A program made the position numbers and the translations under genes. A model generated the notes under the pieces. The model was not told where the DNA came from, ran no database searches, and saw only the letters and a program-made list of their open reading frames with translations. A stretch of 64,000 nucleotides of DNA from Methanobacterium sp. UBA44 (GTDB taxonomy: Archaea > Methanobacteriota > Methanobacteria > Methanobacteriales > Methanobacteriaceae): NCBI GenBank assembly GCA_002494885.1, contig DACV01000003.1, positions 94,672-158,671 on the forward strand, given 5' to 3'. Positions 33,690-45,003 of the stretch are shown here, piece after piece. Positions within the stretch are counted from its first letter, which is position 1. The number at the start of each line of letters is the position of its first letter.

Positions 33690-34185
33690 TTGAAATCTGC
33701 CGTAATGTATTATTCAAGAACTGATAAGACCGCTGAGGCTGCAAAAGTGCTTGCAAAATATCGGTAGATTTAATTGAAATTAGAGACCTTAAAAATAGAA
33801 AAGGAATACTAAACTATATAAGAGCTGCACTTGATGCAAAAGGTCCAAAAATTGCCGATATAGAACCCAGCAATGTTGATACTACTATTTATGACACATT
33901 ATGCTTTGGAAGCCCTGTTTGGACTGGAAAACCAGCGCCAGCATTCAATACAATGATACAAAACCAGTGAAAACAAGTTTTCACAGGGCCGAAAATTGTA
34001 AATTTTCGAGCACTTTGAAATTACCGGGAAAAATATTATACTCTTTGTAACTCTTGGGGATCGAATTATGAAGATACACTTAGTTTAATGAGCAACACTG
34101 TTAAAGATAAATGTGGGAACGTAATTAAAACATTTGCTATCACAAATAGCGGCAAAAAAGTAATGAAGATATAAAATTGAAATAA
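33690..34185 (+). pseudogene. decayed flavodoxin gene
   Basis: In separate frames the stretch spells a flavodoxin: KSAVMYYSRTDKTAEAAKVLAKY stops in TAG near 33764; another frame gives DLIEIRDLKN and CFGSPVWTGKPAPAFNTMIQ to a TGA at 33968. After two hairpins the text resumes as ITGKNIILFVTLG, then in a third frame SNYEDTLSLMSN...FAITNSGKK, and a final shift leads to the stop at 34183-34185. Several frameshifts and a palindromic insertion at 33967-34008 show it is inactive. A TTG start follows CAGGAG. Confidence 0.75.
33967..34008. repeat. hairpin pair D inside the flavodoxin pseudogene
   Basis: Two perfect 8-bp-arm palindromes, GTGAAAAC-aa-GTTTTCAC (33967-33984) and CGAAAATT-gta-AATTTTCG (33990-34008), are joined by AGGGC. 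They lie between NTMIQ and ITGKN of the flavodoxin remnant, where no such sequence belongs. The second ends in CGAGC, as does a unit in array E. This is the clearest sign in the window that these elements can be inserted into genes. Confidence 0.75.
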
Positions 34186-34218
34186 ATGGAATGGAATTCC
34201 CATTATAAATTTTTTAAT

Positions 34219-35436
34219 TTAATAAATCTCTAAAGGCATCACTTCGATTTCAGACCCCTCTTCAACTATTTCAACATTTTTAGCCACTTCAAAATAGCCA
34301 TCAGCTTCTGCAACTGCGGTTATAGCTCCAGAATCTTTTAATATAGGGTGTGCAACATCATTTTCTATTTTTACAAATGCGTATTGATGTCTTCCCTTTG
34401 AAGAATGAAATCTTCTTGAAATTTTGAGTTTTAATACATCAGATTTCCGATGTTCAGGCATGGATGCCATTTTTCGCAGAAATGATGAAACAAAAACATG
34501 AAATACCATTAATGCAGCAACAGGGTATCCTGGAAGCCCAAAAATAGGTTTATCATTGATCAAGCCAATCATAGTTGGTTTACCTGGTTTTACAGCAATT
34601 CCATGCACCATAACTTCTCCCATATCATCAAGTACAGCCCTTAAAACATCGCCTGCACCTGCAGAGGTTCCGCCAGAAGTTATTATAACATCGGCATCTA
34701 AGTGCTCTTCCAATTTGCTTTTAAGATCTTTATAATTATCTCTGGCAACACCAGAATATATTGGCGTACATCCGCAGGTTTTTACGGCATTTGAGATGGT
34801 TAAAGAATTTATGTCATATATTTTTCCATATTCAAGTTGTTCACCAGGTTTAACTATCTCATTTCCAGTTGATATCACTGCAACCTTAGGTTTTTTGAAC
34901 ACTGGGACATTTTTAATACCTGTTGCCCCCAATACCCCTATTTTATCATGAGTTAATAATGTTCCTGATTTCAGAAGGAGATCATCTCTGGAAACATCAG
35001 ATCCTTTCAAGGCAATATTTTGACCATGAGCTGTACTTTTATGGATATGAATACCATCATCCTTATTTTCTGTAAATTCGACCATTACTACCCCATTTGC
35101 ACCTTCTGGAACTGGGGCTCCTGTACTAACTTCAATGCATGTTCCTTTCTCAACATTTTTGGAAGCTGATTCACCAGCCCTTACTATTTCTGTAAGTTTC
35201 AAAATTACAGGATTATCTTCAGATGCACCAAATGTATCTTCTGCTCTTACTGCATATCCGTCCATTGATGCTCTATTAAAAGGAGGCAAATCAATTTCTG
35301 CTTTTATATCTCCTGCAAGTACTCTTTTATAGGCTTTTTCTAATGTTACTTCCCCAATCTCTTTCTTTATCTTGATATTATCGATTATTTCTCTGACTTC
35401 TTCAGAATCCATTATTCTTAGAAACTCTGTTCCCAT
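34219..35436 (-). CDS. moeA: molybdopterin molybdenumtransferase MoeA
   Basis: MoeA inserts molybdenum or tungsten into molybdopterin, needed for formylmethanofuran dehydrogenase. The 405 residues hold [15 protein letters not shown], the active-site region VISTGNEIV and [12 protein letters not shown], and PGKPTMIG...[13 protein letters not shown], ending in a domain IV beta barrel. It is convergent with the flavodoxin remnant. Confidence 0.93.
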   Translation of the reverse strand: MGTEFLRIMDSEEVREIIDNIKIKKEIGEVTLEKAYKRVLAGDIKAEIDLPPFNRASMDGYAVRAEDTFGASEDNPVILKLTEIVRAGESASKNVEKGTCIEVSTGAPVPEGANGVVMVEFTENKDDGIHIHKSTAHGQNIALKGSDVSRDDLLLKSGTLLTHDKIGVLGATGIKNVPVFKKPKVAVISTGNEIVKPGEQLEYGKIYDINSLTISNAVKTCGCTPIYSGVARDNYKDLKSKLEEHLDADVIITSGGTSAGAGDVLRAVLDDMGEVMVHGIAVKPGKPTMIGLINDKPIFGLPGYPVAALMVFHVFVSSFLRKMASMPEHRKSDVLKLKISRRFHSSKGRHQYAFVKIENDVAHPILKDSGAITAVAEADGYFEVAKNVEIVEEGSEIEVMPLEIY

Positions 35437-35992
35437 TTAAATCACTTTGATTCTATAAAATAGTTAAATACCCTTTTAAATCATTATTTACATAAAAGGA
35501 TATGACTATTAATTTATTTAAAATATGCTTTAAAATTATGGTGATCTCTTATCAAAATTTAATTAATTATTTTATATAATCATAAAAATAAACAAGCCTA
35601 AATTTTTTAAAGAATAAGCATAAAGTATTGTTATAAAATGCATTTATTTAATTTTCGTGTAAAATATTATTCATACTGAAAAATAATTCATTTAACTGTT
35701 TGGTTTTATTTAAAAATGGATAATATTCCTTTTAATTATTTTAGTTATTCTTCACTTTTTATTGCAAAAGTATTATAACAGAGTAGTGGAATATATCTAT
35801 AATGGAAATAATAATTTAGTTTATTAATAAGGTTTCATTTACTAAAAAACAGCCCCGTGTATCTGGCACTTTTTCAATAATAGTACATTTATATAAGTTG
35901 TTCATTTTAGTTATTATGATCTTTTAAGCTAAACTTCAATAAAATGGAAGAATTTTATTGATAACTTTCTAAAACCTAATGGAGGAGAGTAT
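35437..35992. other. intergenic region between moeA and aIF1A
   Basis: These 556 bases contain no gene that I can support. The sequence is AT-rich except for a short GC-richer island near 35850-35872 (GCCCCGTG...TGGCAC) of unknown meaning. The aIF1A promoter is at the right end. Confidence 0.45.
35888..35897 (+). promoter_or_regulatory. TATA box for aIF1A
   Basis: TTTATATAAG predicts transcription start near 35916-35920 and a leader of about 75 nt before the TTG start, which has GGAGGAG at 35981-35987. Confidence 0.5.
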
Positions 35993-36307
35993 TTGAGAAG
36001 AGGACGTGGAAGACAACAACAAGGAACTCAAGAAATGCGTAGAGTAAGATCTCCAAGAAAAGGAGAAATTGCTGGCGTTGTTGAGCAAATATTAGGACAT
36101 GGAAAATTGAGGGTAAGATGTGACGATGGTAAAATTAGACTTGCCAGAATTCCTGGAAAAATGAAAAAAAGAATCTGGATCCGTGAAGGAGATGTAGTTC
36201 TTGTAAAACCATGGGATTTCCAGAGCGATGAAAAAGCAGACGTGATCTGGAGATATACAAGAACAGAAGCAAACTGGCTTGAACGCAGAGGTTATTTAAA
36301 CTTATAA
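35993..36307 (+). CDS. eif1a: translation initiation factor aIF1A
   Basis: The factor helps place the initiator tRNA on the small subunit. The 104 residues comprise a basic N-terminus ([10 protein letters not shown]) and an OB-fold S1-like domain ([20 protein letters not shown]...[25 protein letters not shown]). The start is TTG, fixed by a strong GGAGGAG 5 bases upstream. It heads the aIF1A-RIO1-KH-top6B-top6A row, an order common in archaea. Confidence 0.94.
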   Translation: MRRGRGRQQQGTQEMRRVRSPRKGEIAGVVEQILGHGKLRVRCDDGKIRLARIPGKMKKRIWIREGDVVLVKPWDFQSDEKADVIWRYTRTEANWLERRGYLNL

Positions 36308-36400
36308 TCTCTTAAATTTTAGAATTTAAATTTAAATCATTTTTAATCATTTTTATAATGTTTAATTTTCAATAAGCCACAAATATAGCGTGAATTAATT

Positions 36401-37171
36401 ATGGGCTCTAAAATATCAAAGGCAGATGATATTTTAAGAAAAATGTTATCTGAAAAAAGAATTAAAAGTGTTGAGGATAAAAGGGTTGGAAGTGAAGTAT
36501 TTGACACTATAACTCTTAAAACATTATACAAACTGGCAAATACTGGTTACATTCATCGACTTAATGGTGCGATAAGCACAGGAAAAGAGGCAAATGTGTT
36601 TAAAGGCCTGGATGAGAATGATAATTTTGTAGCAGTAAAGATCTACAGAGTTACAACTTCTGATTTTAAGAAAATGCAGAATTATATACAGGGAGACCCG
36701 CGATTTAAGGTCAGAACGTCTAATAAACGCCAGCTTGTAAATGCATGGGTTACAAAAGAGTTTAGAAATCTTCAAAGAGCCGAAGAAGCCGGTGTTAATG
36801 TCCCAAAACCCATTATAGCAAAGAATAATGTACTTGTAATGGACTTCATTGGAGATGAAGAAGGAGATGCAGCACTTCCCATGAGACATTCTGTTATTAA
36901 GGACCCTGAAAAGCTCCTTACCAAATTAATTAATAATATAAAGCTTTTATATCAAGAAGCAGGACTTGTACATGGTGATCTTTCAAGTTACAACATTTTA
37001 ATTCAGGATGGAGAACCTGTAATTATCGATATTTCACAGGGTATGACTCGAGATCATCCAATCTCCCATGAGCTCTTAAATAGAGATATAGCTAATATTG
37101 TAAGAGATTTTAAGAAATTAAAGGTTAATATATCTAATGAAGAAATAAAAAGCATAATTAAGGATTTATGA
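36401..37171 (+). CDS. rio1: RIO1-type atypical serine kinase
   Basis: RIO kinases act in maturation of the small ribosomal subunit. The 256 residues show the RIO-specific nucleotide loop STGKEANVF (about 59-67), the catalytic [10 protein letters not shown] (about 188) and the metal-binding IIDISQG. The position between aIF1A and the KH protein supports a role in translation. A hairpin array follows. Confidence 0.93.
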   Translation: MGSKISKADDILRKMLSEKRIKSVEDKRVGSEVFDTITLKTLYKLANTGYIHRLNGAISTGKEANVFKGLDENDNFVAVKIYRVTTSDFKKMQNYIQGDPRFKVRTSNKRQLVNAWVTKEFRNLQRAEEAGVNVPKPIIAKNNVLVMDFIGDEEGDAALPMRHSVIKDPEKLLTKLINNIKLLYQEAGLVHGDLSSYNILIQDGEPVIIDISQGMTRDHPISHELLNRDIANIVRDFKKLKVNISNEEIKSIIKDL

Positions 37172-37218
37172 GGATAGAAAAGTATATTATATGGCATATT
37201 GAAATATATTTAGAGGTA

Positions 37219-37357
37219 GAAGAAAATAGAATTTTTCTTGAACTTTAGAAAATCGAAGATTTTCGAGCCCCGAACATGAATGTTCAAGGGCGCAAATCTA
37301 TGATTTGCGGCCATAAAACTATGGTTTTGTTGGCCTCAAAAAAATAAAATTTTGAGG
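37219..37357. repeat. hairpin array E, before the KH-domain gene
   Basis: Palindromes in order: AAGAAAA/TTTTCTT (about 37219-37239), GAAAATC-gaa-GATTTTC (37248-37264), GAACAT-ga-ATGTTC (37272-37285), CGCAAATC-tat-GATTTGCG (37291-37309), an imperfect AAAAC-tatg-GTTTT unit (37315-37328) and CCTCAAAA...TTTTGAGG with an 8-nt loop (37334-37357). The right arm of the last one contains the GAGG of the next gene's ribosome site. Confidence 0.75.
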
Positions 37358-37364
37358 TGAAAAA

Positions 37365-37931
37365 GTGCCTAACACTGAATATCTTAAGATTCCAAAGGAA
37401 AGAATTGGAGTTCTAATTGGGAAAGACGGCGTTACAAAAGAACATGTAGAAAATATGACAAATACAGAGCTAGATATTGAAAGTGAAACTGGCAGCGTCA
37501 CCATTTCTCCAACAGAAAATATGGAAGATCCTCTTGGCGTATGGAAAACCAGATACATCGTTAAAGCGATAGGTAGAGGATTTAGCCCAGAAACAGCTCT
37601 TAAACTTCTTGATGATGAATTTATTCTTGAAATAATCAATTTGCAGGATTTTGTTGGAAAATCAAAAAAAGCAATATTGAGGCAAAAAGGCAGAATAATC
37701 GGTAGAGAAGGAAGAACCAAGGAAATAATTAAAGAAATGACCAATGTCGACGTATCGGTATATGGTAAGACTGTATCACTTATTGGAGATATGGAACGGA
37801 TTCAGATTGCAAAAGAAGCTGTCGAAATGATTTTGGAAGGTATAAGACATAAAACTGTCTATTCATTCCTGGAAAGGAAAAAACAGGAATTAAAAAGAAA
37901 AGAATTTGAAAATATTGTAATTAAAGACTAA
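37365..37931 (+). CDS. KH-domain RNA-binding protein (Dim2/Pno1-like)
   Basis: The 188 residues hold two KH-type segments: [18 protein letters not shown] (about 10-27) and [19 protein letters not shown] (about 108-126). The archaeal homolog of Dim2/Pno1 takes part in 16S rRNA 3'-end maturation and interacts with initiation factor 2 alpha; pairing with RIO1 next door fits. The GTG start at 37365 is preceded by GAGGTGA, which lies partly in a hairpin arm of array E. Confidence 0.88.
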   Translation: MPNTEYLKIPKERIGVLIGKDGVTKEHVENMTNTELDIESETGSVTISPTENMEDPLGVWKTRYIVKAIGRGFSPETALKLLDDEFILEIINLQDFVGKSKKAILRQKGRIIGREGRTKEIIKEMTNVDVSVYGKTVSLIGDMERIQIAKEAVEMILEGIRHKTVYSFLERKKQELKRKEFENIVIKD

Positions 37932-37965
37932 AATTACGCTTATTATGGACTAAAGGAGGCTAACT

Positions 37966-39574
<1,609 letters not shown>

Positions 39575-39585
<11 letters not shown>

Positions 39586-40630
39586 AAGAGATATCACAAT
39601 AAACAAGCTCAAAGGATTAGGAGCACAGATAATTGAAGATGTAAACAGTAGCACTGTTCCATCTGTTAAAGTGCCTTCAAGGGGTACCTCTAACCTTGTT
39701 TATGACGATGCAAAGAGATATTATGTCCTTGGAGACCGTTATGGTAAAAGATCACTTGGTAATGTTAAACAAATTAAAAAAATAGCCCAAATGGTTTATG
39801 TAGCTAACTTCAGTAAAAATCTTATAAGAACAAATAAAACAGCGACTTTAAGGGAGCTTTACTACGTTTCAGAAGGATGGGACGTTGATTTTGGCGACCA
39901 GCAAGAATGTAACGGTGTTGGTGAAGATTTAGAAGTTATGCTGGGAATGTCAAGAGAAGACCTTGGTTTAATGCCAGAGGAAGATGGAGCTTCTGTTTAT
40001 GGTAACATCATTCTTCAAGAGGGTGATGTTGAAATTAACGCCCTAAAATCAGGTAAATCAGGTTACACTATATCTCCCACCATTGACGACGTGGAATTCG
40101 TTGATCATGATGTGAAAAGAGTAATTGCAGTTGAAACTATGGGAATGTTCCACAGACTGGTTCAAGAAGAAGCATATAAAAAATTCGATACCCTCATTGT
40201 AGGACTCAAGGGCCAGGCAGCAAGAGCAACAAGAAGGTTCTTAAAACGCGTTAACACTGAGCTTAATTTACCAGTATATGTATGTAACGACGGAGATCCA
40301 TGGGGATTCCACATTGCCATGGTTATAATCTCAGGAAGTGCAAAGCTCGCCCACGTTAACCATGACCTTGCAACCCCAGACGCTAAGTTTTTAGGGGTAA
40401 CTGCAAGTGACATAATAAACTATGATCTTCCAACTGATCCTTTAAAAGATATTGACGTTTTAAGACTTAAAGAACTGCTTAAAGATCCTCGTTATAAGGA
40501 CGAATACTGGAAAACAGAAATTAAGAAAATGATTAAGATCGGTAAAAAAGCAGAACAGCAATCATTCTCTAAATATGGTCTTGAATATGTAGTCGATACA
40601 TATTTACCAGAGAAACTTGACGCAATGTAA
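39575..40630 (+). CDS. top6A: DNA topoisomerase VI subunit A (Spo11-like)
   Basis: This is the DNA-cleaving subunit. The 351 residues include the catalytic Tyr in [10 protein letters not shown] (about residue 96) and a Toprim domain with VAVETMGMF and [12 protein letters not shown] (metal-binding Asp pair). It overlaps top6B, the usual arrangement, and is followed by the largest hairpin array of the window. Confidence 0.96.
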
Positions 40631-41481
40631 TTCAACTGCTCATAAATTCTTTGAATTTTTTGAGGGGAATTGATCAAAAAAGTCGGGCAGAACGAAGCAT
40701 GCAAATCTTAAAAAATCAAAGATTTTCCATGCCTAAAAAAATGTAAAGCATTTTTCTCCAGCTTCGATTTGCTGCATGCAAAAAATCTATAATTTTTTGC
40801 GGTTACGAACTGAGTTAGTAAACATGGAAAAATTTTAAATTTTTCCGGTTGCGGAGCTTTGCTCCGCAAACATCAAAAATCAAGGATTTTTGATAGTTCT
40901 GCGCCAAAAAAATCGAAGATTTTCCTAAGACTATGAAACTTCCTTTCATGGCGGCAAAAACAAAGCTTTTGCAAGCCTCGCTCAAATCAAAGCACTCAAA
41001 AACTTCATTTTTGTGACGTGCAAAACTTTCAGTTTTGCTGTTCGGGAAACAAAGGTCTTCAAAATCTCTGATTTTGAGACTCTGAAAATAAAGTTTTCCT
41101 AGGTCTCCCTCAACGTCAAAATCATAAATTTTAACAGATTTTTCGCTGCGGAAACGAAAGCAGCCAAAAATGATCAATTAAGGAAATTAAGAATTTCCTA
41201 TCTTTTTACTTTTTTAACCCATTAAATCAAATATTCTTTAATTACTATTTTAGCCAGCTACGCTGATATATTATCTTTTTTTACACTAAATCTCTAAAAC
41301 GCTCGTCATGCCATTTTATTATTTAATTTAAGATATTTTGCTTTAAATAGTGTATTTAGAGGCAATTTATTTACAGATTAAGACCAATAACCATTATTTT
41401 TGCATTTAAAGCATTAAAACCTCAAAAATCAAAAATAATATATAATGCCAGAAATATATTAACTGTATAACTGGTGTTTTT
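40631..41481. repeat. hairpin array F, about 17 small palindromes
   Basis: This 851-base stretch has no gene. Clear units: AAATTC-ttt-GAATTT (40644-40658), AAAATC-aaa-GATTTT (40712-40726, inside outer arms GCATG/CATGC), AAAAATG-taaag-CATTTTT (40737-40755), GCAAAAAAT/ATTTTTTGC (40778-40800), GGAAAAATT-tta-AATTTTTCC (40826-40846), TTGCGGAGC-ttt-GCTCCGCAA (40849-40869), ATCAAAAATC-aag-GATTTTTGAT (40872-40894), AAAATC-gaa-GATTTT (40909-40923), ATGAAA/TTTCAT (40933-40949), GCAAAAAC-aaa-GCTTTTGC (40954-40972, one mismatch), CAAAAA/TTTTTG (40997-41013), GCAAAACT-ttc-AGTTTTGC (41020-41038), TCAAAATC-tct-GATTTTGA (41059-41077), GAAAAT-aaa-GTTTTC (41084-41098), a GTcAAAAT/ATTTTaAC unit (about 41115-41135) and AGGAAATT-aag-AATTTCCT (41181-41199). 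From 41200 to 41481 the sequence is plain AT-rich. Confidence 0.8.
40822..40872 (+). repeat. 51-nt repeat block, copy 1
   Basis: This block spans two hairpins of array F (arms GGAAAAATT and TTGCGGAGC) and the linker CCGGTT. Its reverse complement occurs at 54730-54780 with a single difference by eye. Confidence 0.8.
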
Positions 41482-42006
41482 ATGTTAAGAATAGTGCTTG
41501 AAGAAATTACATCCCATATTAAATCTCTGGATATTGACGATGAAGCCGTTAAACTCATGGAAAATTACTTAATTAATGCTCCAAAGATATTTATATGCGG
41601 TTATGGAGAATCTGAACTTGTTGGGAAATCTTTCGCTTCAAGATTAAGCAAAATACGCAGCGAAGTCTATGTGGTAAGCGAGACAATTGTGCCTGAAATT
41701 AATAAAGAAAATGTGCTTTTAGCCATATCTGGATCAGGAGAAACTGAACCAACCTTAACTATTACAAAAAAGGCACATGAAATTGGCGCAGATATTATAT
41801 CCATAACTTCTTTTTCTGATTCACCCCTTGCTCAAATTTCAGACCTTGTAATTGAAATACCCGGAAGAATAAGGGCAAAAACTAAAAATTATATAGAAAG
41901 GCGAGTATCCGGTGAATATGAACCATTAACACCATTTGGAACCCTATTTGAGATATCAACAAGGGTGTTTCTAGAAGGTATCATTACAGAACTTGCAGAA
42001 AGATGA
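41482..42006 (+). CDS. SIS-domain sugar isomerase, 6-phospho-3-hexuloisomerase-like
   Basis: The 174 residues form one SIS domain (FICGYGESELVGKSFASRL, LLAISGSGETEPTLTI, ITSFSDSPLAQISDLVIEIPG) and end YEPLTPFGTLFEISTRVF, a pattern of the HxlB/MJ1247 group. In archaea these enzymes interconvert 3-hexulose 6-phosphate and fructose 6-phosphate, supplying ribulose phosphate. The hexulose-phosphate synthase partner is not in view. The substrate is inferred. Confidence 0.75.
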   Translation: MLRIVLEEITSHIKSLDIDDEAVKLMENYLINAPKIFICGYGESELVGKSFASRLSKIRSEVYVVSETIVPEINKENVLLAISGSGETEPTLTITKKAHEIGADIISITSFSDSPLAQISDLVIEIPGRIRAKTKNYIERRVSGEYEPLTPFGTLFEISTRVFLEGIITELAER

Positions 42007-42161
42007 AATTAAAATAATATTTATTAGAGCGCCTTAAATAAAAATATTAAAAAAAATAAAAGTCCTAATCTACTGAAATTTATATTAAAATGCATTCCGG
42101 TATTAATGGCTTTTTCATATTTCAACAATCAGCCTAAAAAGGTATTGATGGAAATAAATTT

Positions 42162-42170
42162 ATTTATATA
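42162..42170 (+). promoter_or_regulatory. TATA box for gap
   Basis: ATTTATATA preceded by GAAATAAATT (BRE-like) lies 62-70 bases before the gap start codon. The expected start site is near 42194. Confidence 0.5.
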
Positions 42171-42232
42171 GCGATAAAAATTATATTATAATTAAAAGTT
42201 AAAGATTAGTATTTGAATAAGGAGTTGATCTT

Positions 42233-43249
42233 TTGAAATCTGTTGGTATAAATGGATATGGAACAATCGGTAAAAGAGTAGCAGATGCAGTTTCTGCTCA
42301 AGACGATATGAAAATTGTGGGGGTTACCAAGCGAAGCCCTGATTTTGAAGCCCGAATGGCAGTTGAAAAAGGCTATGATCTATATATAAGTGTCCCGGGA
42401 AGGGAAAGCTCCTTTGAAGAAGCAGGAATTAAAGTAACAGGAACTGCAGACGAATTATTTGAGAAACTGGATGTTGTTGTTGACTGTACCCCCGAAGGTA
42501 TCGGTGCCAAAAATAAGGAATCTATTTATGAAAAAATTGGATTGAAAGGCATATTTCAGGGTGGAGAAAAACATGACAATATAGGACTTTCATTCAATTC
42601 ATTTTCAAATTATAAAGATGTTATAGGGAAAGATTATGCAAGAGTTGTTTCCTGTAATACAACTGGATTATGCAGAACCCTTAAACCAATAGATGACCTC
42701 TGTGGAATTAAAAAGGTAAGGGCTGTTATGGTAAGAAGAGGTGCTGACCCAAGGCAGGTTAAAAAAGGCCCAATCAATGCTGTTGTTCCAAATCCCCCAA
42801 CAGTGCCTTCACATCACGGACCTGATGTTCAGACAGTTATGTACGGCCTTAATATTACCACAATAGCATTATTAGTGCCTACAACATTAATGCACCAGCA
42901 CAACTTAATGGTTGAACTTGAATCTAATGTAAGCGTTGATGATATTAAAGATATGTTAAATGCTACTCCTCGTGTTCTTTTACTTAAAGCAAGTGAAGGG
43001 CTTGGGTCAACTGCTGAATTTATGGAATACGCAAAAGAATTAGGCCGTTCAAGAAATGATTTATTCGAAATCGGAGTCTGGGACGAATCATTGAACATCG
43101 TAGATGGAGAACTCTATTACATGCAGGCAATTCATCAGGAATCTGACGTTGTGCCAGAAAATGTTGATGCAATAAGGGCTATGCTTGAAATAGAAGATGA
43201 TCCTCAAAAATCCATTGAAAAAACAAATAAAGCTATGGGTATTTTTTAA
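42233..43249 (+). CDS. gap: glyceraldehyde-3-phosphate dehydrogenase, archaeal type II
   Basis: The enzyme is used in gluconeogenesis and glycolysis. The 338 residues start with a Rossmann [16 protein letters not shown], contain the active-site Cys in [11 protein letters not shown] (about residue 141), [13 protein letters not shown] and PSHHGPDV, all features of the archaeal enzyme. The start is TTG with AAGGAGTTGATC upstream. Confidence 0.95.
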   Translation: MKSVGINGYGTIGKRVADAVSAQDDMKIVGVTKRSPDFEARMAVEKGYDLYISVPGRESSFEEAGIKVTGTADELFEKLDVVVDCTPEGIGAKNKESIYEKIGLKGIFQGGEKHDNIGLSFNSFSNYKDVIGKDYARVVSCNTTGLCRTLKPIDDLCGIKKVRAVMVRRGADPRQVKKGPINAVVPNPPTVPSHHGPDVQTVMYGLNITTIALLVPTTLMHQHNLMVELESNVSVDDIKDMLNATPRVLLLKASEGLGSTAEFMEYAKELGRSRNDLFEIGVWDESLNIVDGELYYMQAIHQESDVVPENVDAIRAMLEIEDDPQKSIEKTNKAMGIF

Positions 43250-43408
43250 TTAAAGATACCATTACTTTCTTCTATTTTTAAATCATTTTATGTGTTAATT
43301 TGAGACTATCTGTTCTTTTTAATAGATTTTATTAAATGGAAGTAACATATATTCAAAGAATTGATATTGAATTGCTGCATTATTTGAATGATTTTTTCAT
43401 AATTTACA

Positions 43409-44284
43409 GTGATTTTAATGATAAAAGAATTTATTATTTCAATGCGTCCGAGGCAGTGGTATAAAAATCTGGTTATATTTGTGGGAATTGTATTTTCATT
43501 TAACCTTTTGAACTTAAACCTATGGATTGATGCAATTGGGGCATTTGCAGTTTTTTGCGCTATCTCAGGCAGCATATATGTGCTGAACGATATAATCGAT
43601 ATTGAAAAGGATAAAACCCATCCTAAAAAATGCATGAGACCCATAGCATCAGGTAAATTAAACAAATCTTATGCTTTAATATTTGCCATCATATTTATTG
43701 GCTTAGCGCTTTTTGTTGCCTATTTAATTAATTTATGGTTCTTAGTTTCAACAATAGCGTTCTTTCTGTTAATATTAATTTATTCAGTATTTTTAAAGCA
43801 TTTTATAATAGTAGATATAATAATTATTTCCACTGGTTTTGTTATAAGGGCTATTGCAGGATGTTTTGCAGTGGGAGTCCTTGTCTCACCATGGCTCATA
43901 ATATGTGCTTTCTTACTTGCATTATTTTTAGCAATTGGGAAACGTAGACATGAGCTGGTGCTTTTAAGAGGTGATGCTGGAAATCACAGGAAAATTCTAG
44001 ATGGATACTCAACTGAAATGCTTGACCAGATGATTAATATTACTACTAGTGCCTTAATCATGTCATATTCTCTTTACACATTTTTTACAGGCAAAATATT
44101 TATAATGCTCACAATTCCCTTTGCATTCTACGGTCTTTTCAGATACATATATCTTGTGCATAAAGAAAATTTCGGCGGAGAGCCTGAAATGCTTTTTAGA
44201 GATAGGGGAATGTTATTTACCATGATTTTGTGGGTGATTCTAATTATAGTAATACTTTATGGAAACATAATTTTTAAATTTTAA
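43409..44284 (+). CDS. UbiA-family prenyltransferase, DPPR-synthase-like
   Basis: This is a membrane protein with seven to nine hydrophobic spans. The motifs MRPRQWYKNLVIF, YVLNDIIDIEKDK (first Asp-rich motif) and GKRRHELVLLRGD match the branch of UbiA that includes decaprenyl-phosphate phosphoribosyltransferase, which joins polyprenyl phosphate to phosphoribosyl pyrophosphate. Others in the branch make different prenyl products, so the reaction is inferred. The start is GTG at 43409 or ATG at 43418. It leads a PHP/flippase/DUF362 row. Confidence 0.75.
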   Translation: MILMIKEFIISMRPRQWYKNLVIFVGIVFSFNLLNLNLWIDAIGAFAVFCAISGSIYVLNDIIDIEKDKTHPKKCMRPIASGKLNKSYALIFAIIFIGLALFVAYLINLWFLVSTIAFFLLILIYSVFLKHFIIVDIIIISTGFVIRAIAGCFAVGVLVSPWLIICAFLLALFLAIGKRRHELVLLRGDAGNHRKILDGYSTEMLDQMINITTSALIMSYSLYTFFTGKIFIMLTIPFAFYGLFRYIYLVHKENFGGEPEMLFRDRGMLFTMILWVILIIVILYGNIIFKF

Positions 44285-44358
44285 GAATATTAAAATTTTC
44301 ATATTAGTTACTATAATTTAAAGATATAAAGTAAAAATTAAATTACTGGAATTAAAAG

Positions 44359-45003
44359 ATGAAATACGACTTACATATTCATTCAAAGTATTCTAATGAT
44401 GGAATTCTTGATCCCCAAAAAATTGTAAAGATTGCAATTAAAAAGGGACTTGATGGAATTGCAGTAACTGACCATAATACCATAAAAGGCGGTTTAAAGA
44501 CAAAAGAATACGAAACTCAAGATTTCAAAGTTTTAGTTGGTTCTGAGGTATCCACAACCAGAGGGGAGATTATTGGGCTCTTTTTATCTGAAGAAATCAA
44601 ATCAAGGGAATTTCATGAAGTTGCTGATGAAATTAGAGACCAGGGCGGTTTAGTAATTGTTCCACATCCATTTGACGAATTGAGGAAAGCATCATTCGGC
44701 ATTAAAAATGAGGATGCAAAGTACCTGGATACAATTGAAGTGTTTAATTCCAGATGCATTTACCAAAAATATAATGATAGAGCAGCAGTATATGCAAAAA
44801 AACATAATTTATCCCAGGTTGGAGGCAGTGATGCGCATTTTCCATATGAGATAGGTAAAGCAGGTATTATTTTAGAATCCCATGAGGTGAAAAATGCTAT
44901 TTTGAATAAAGATTTAGAAATATTTGGAAATAAATCCATTTTTTTAAACCATGGAATAACAAAGGTGCTTAAATTATGGCGAAAAACAAGATCTGGCTGG
45001 TAA
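44359..45003 (+). CDS. PHP-domain phosphoesterase
   Basis: The 214 residues begin KYDLHIHSKYSNDG and contain GIAVTDHNTIKG, VIVPHPFD and GGSDAHFPYEIG, the metal-binding histidines and aspartates of the PHP superfamily. Relatives hydrolyse small phosphoesters, for example nucleoside or cyclic phosphates. Its end overlaps the next gene by 28 bases, so the two are co-expressed. Confidence 0.82.
   Translation: MKYDLHIHSKYSNDGILDPQKIVKIAIKKGLDGIAVTDHNTIKGGLKTKEYETQDFKVLVGSEVSTTRGEIIGLFLSEEIKSREFHEVADEIRDQGGLVIVPHPFDELRKASFGIKNEDAKYLDTIEVFNSRCIYQKYNDRAAVYAKKHNLSQVGGSDAHFPYEIGKAGIILESHEVKNAILNKDLEIFGNKSIFLNHGITKVLKLWRKTRSGW

Noticed and set aside
35850..35872. GC-richer island upstream of aIF1A as a small structured RNA
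   Set aside because: It is only about 20 bases long, no stable stem was found, and no promoter leads into it.
40815..41177. Open frame of 120 codons on the minus strand through hairpin array F
   Set aside because: It is built entirely of the palindromic units, has no ribosome site and resembles no family. A similar open frame crosses array G (54649-54912). Both are by-products of the repeat sequence.
40631..41200. CRISPR array
   Set aside because: There is no constant repeat with unique spacers of constant size; each palindrome has a different sequence and spacing varies. No cas gene is present.
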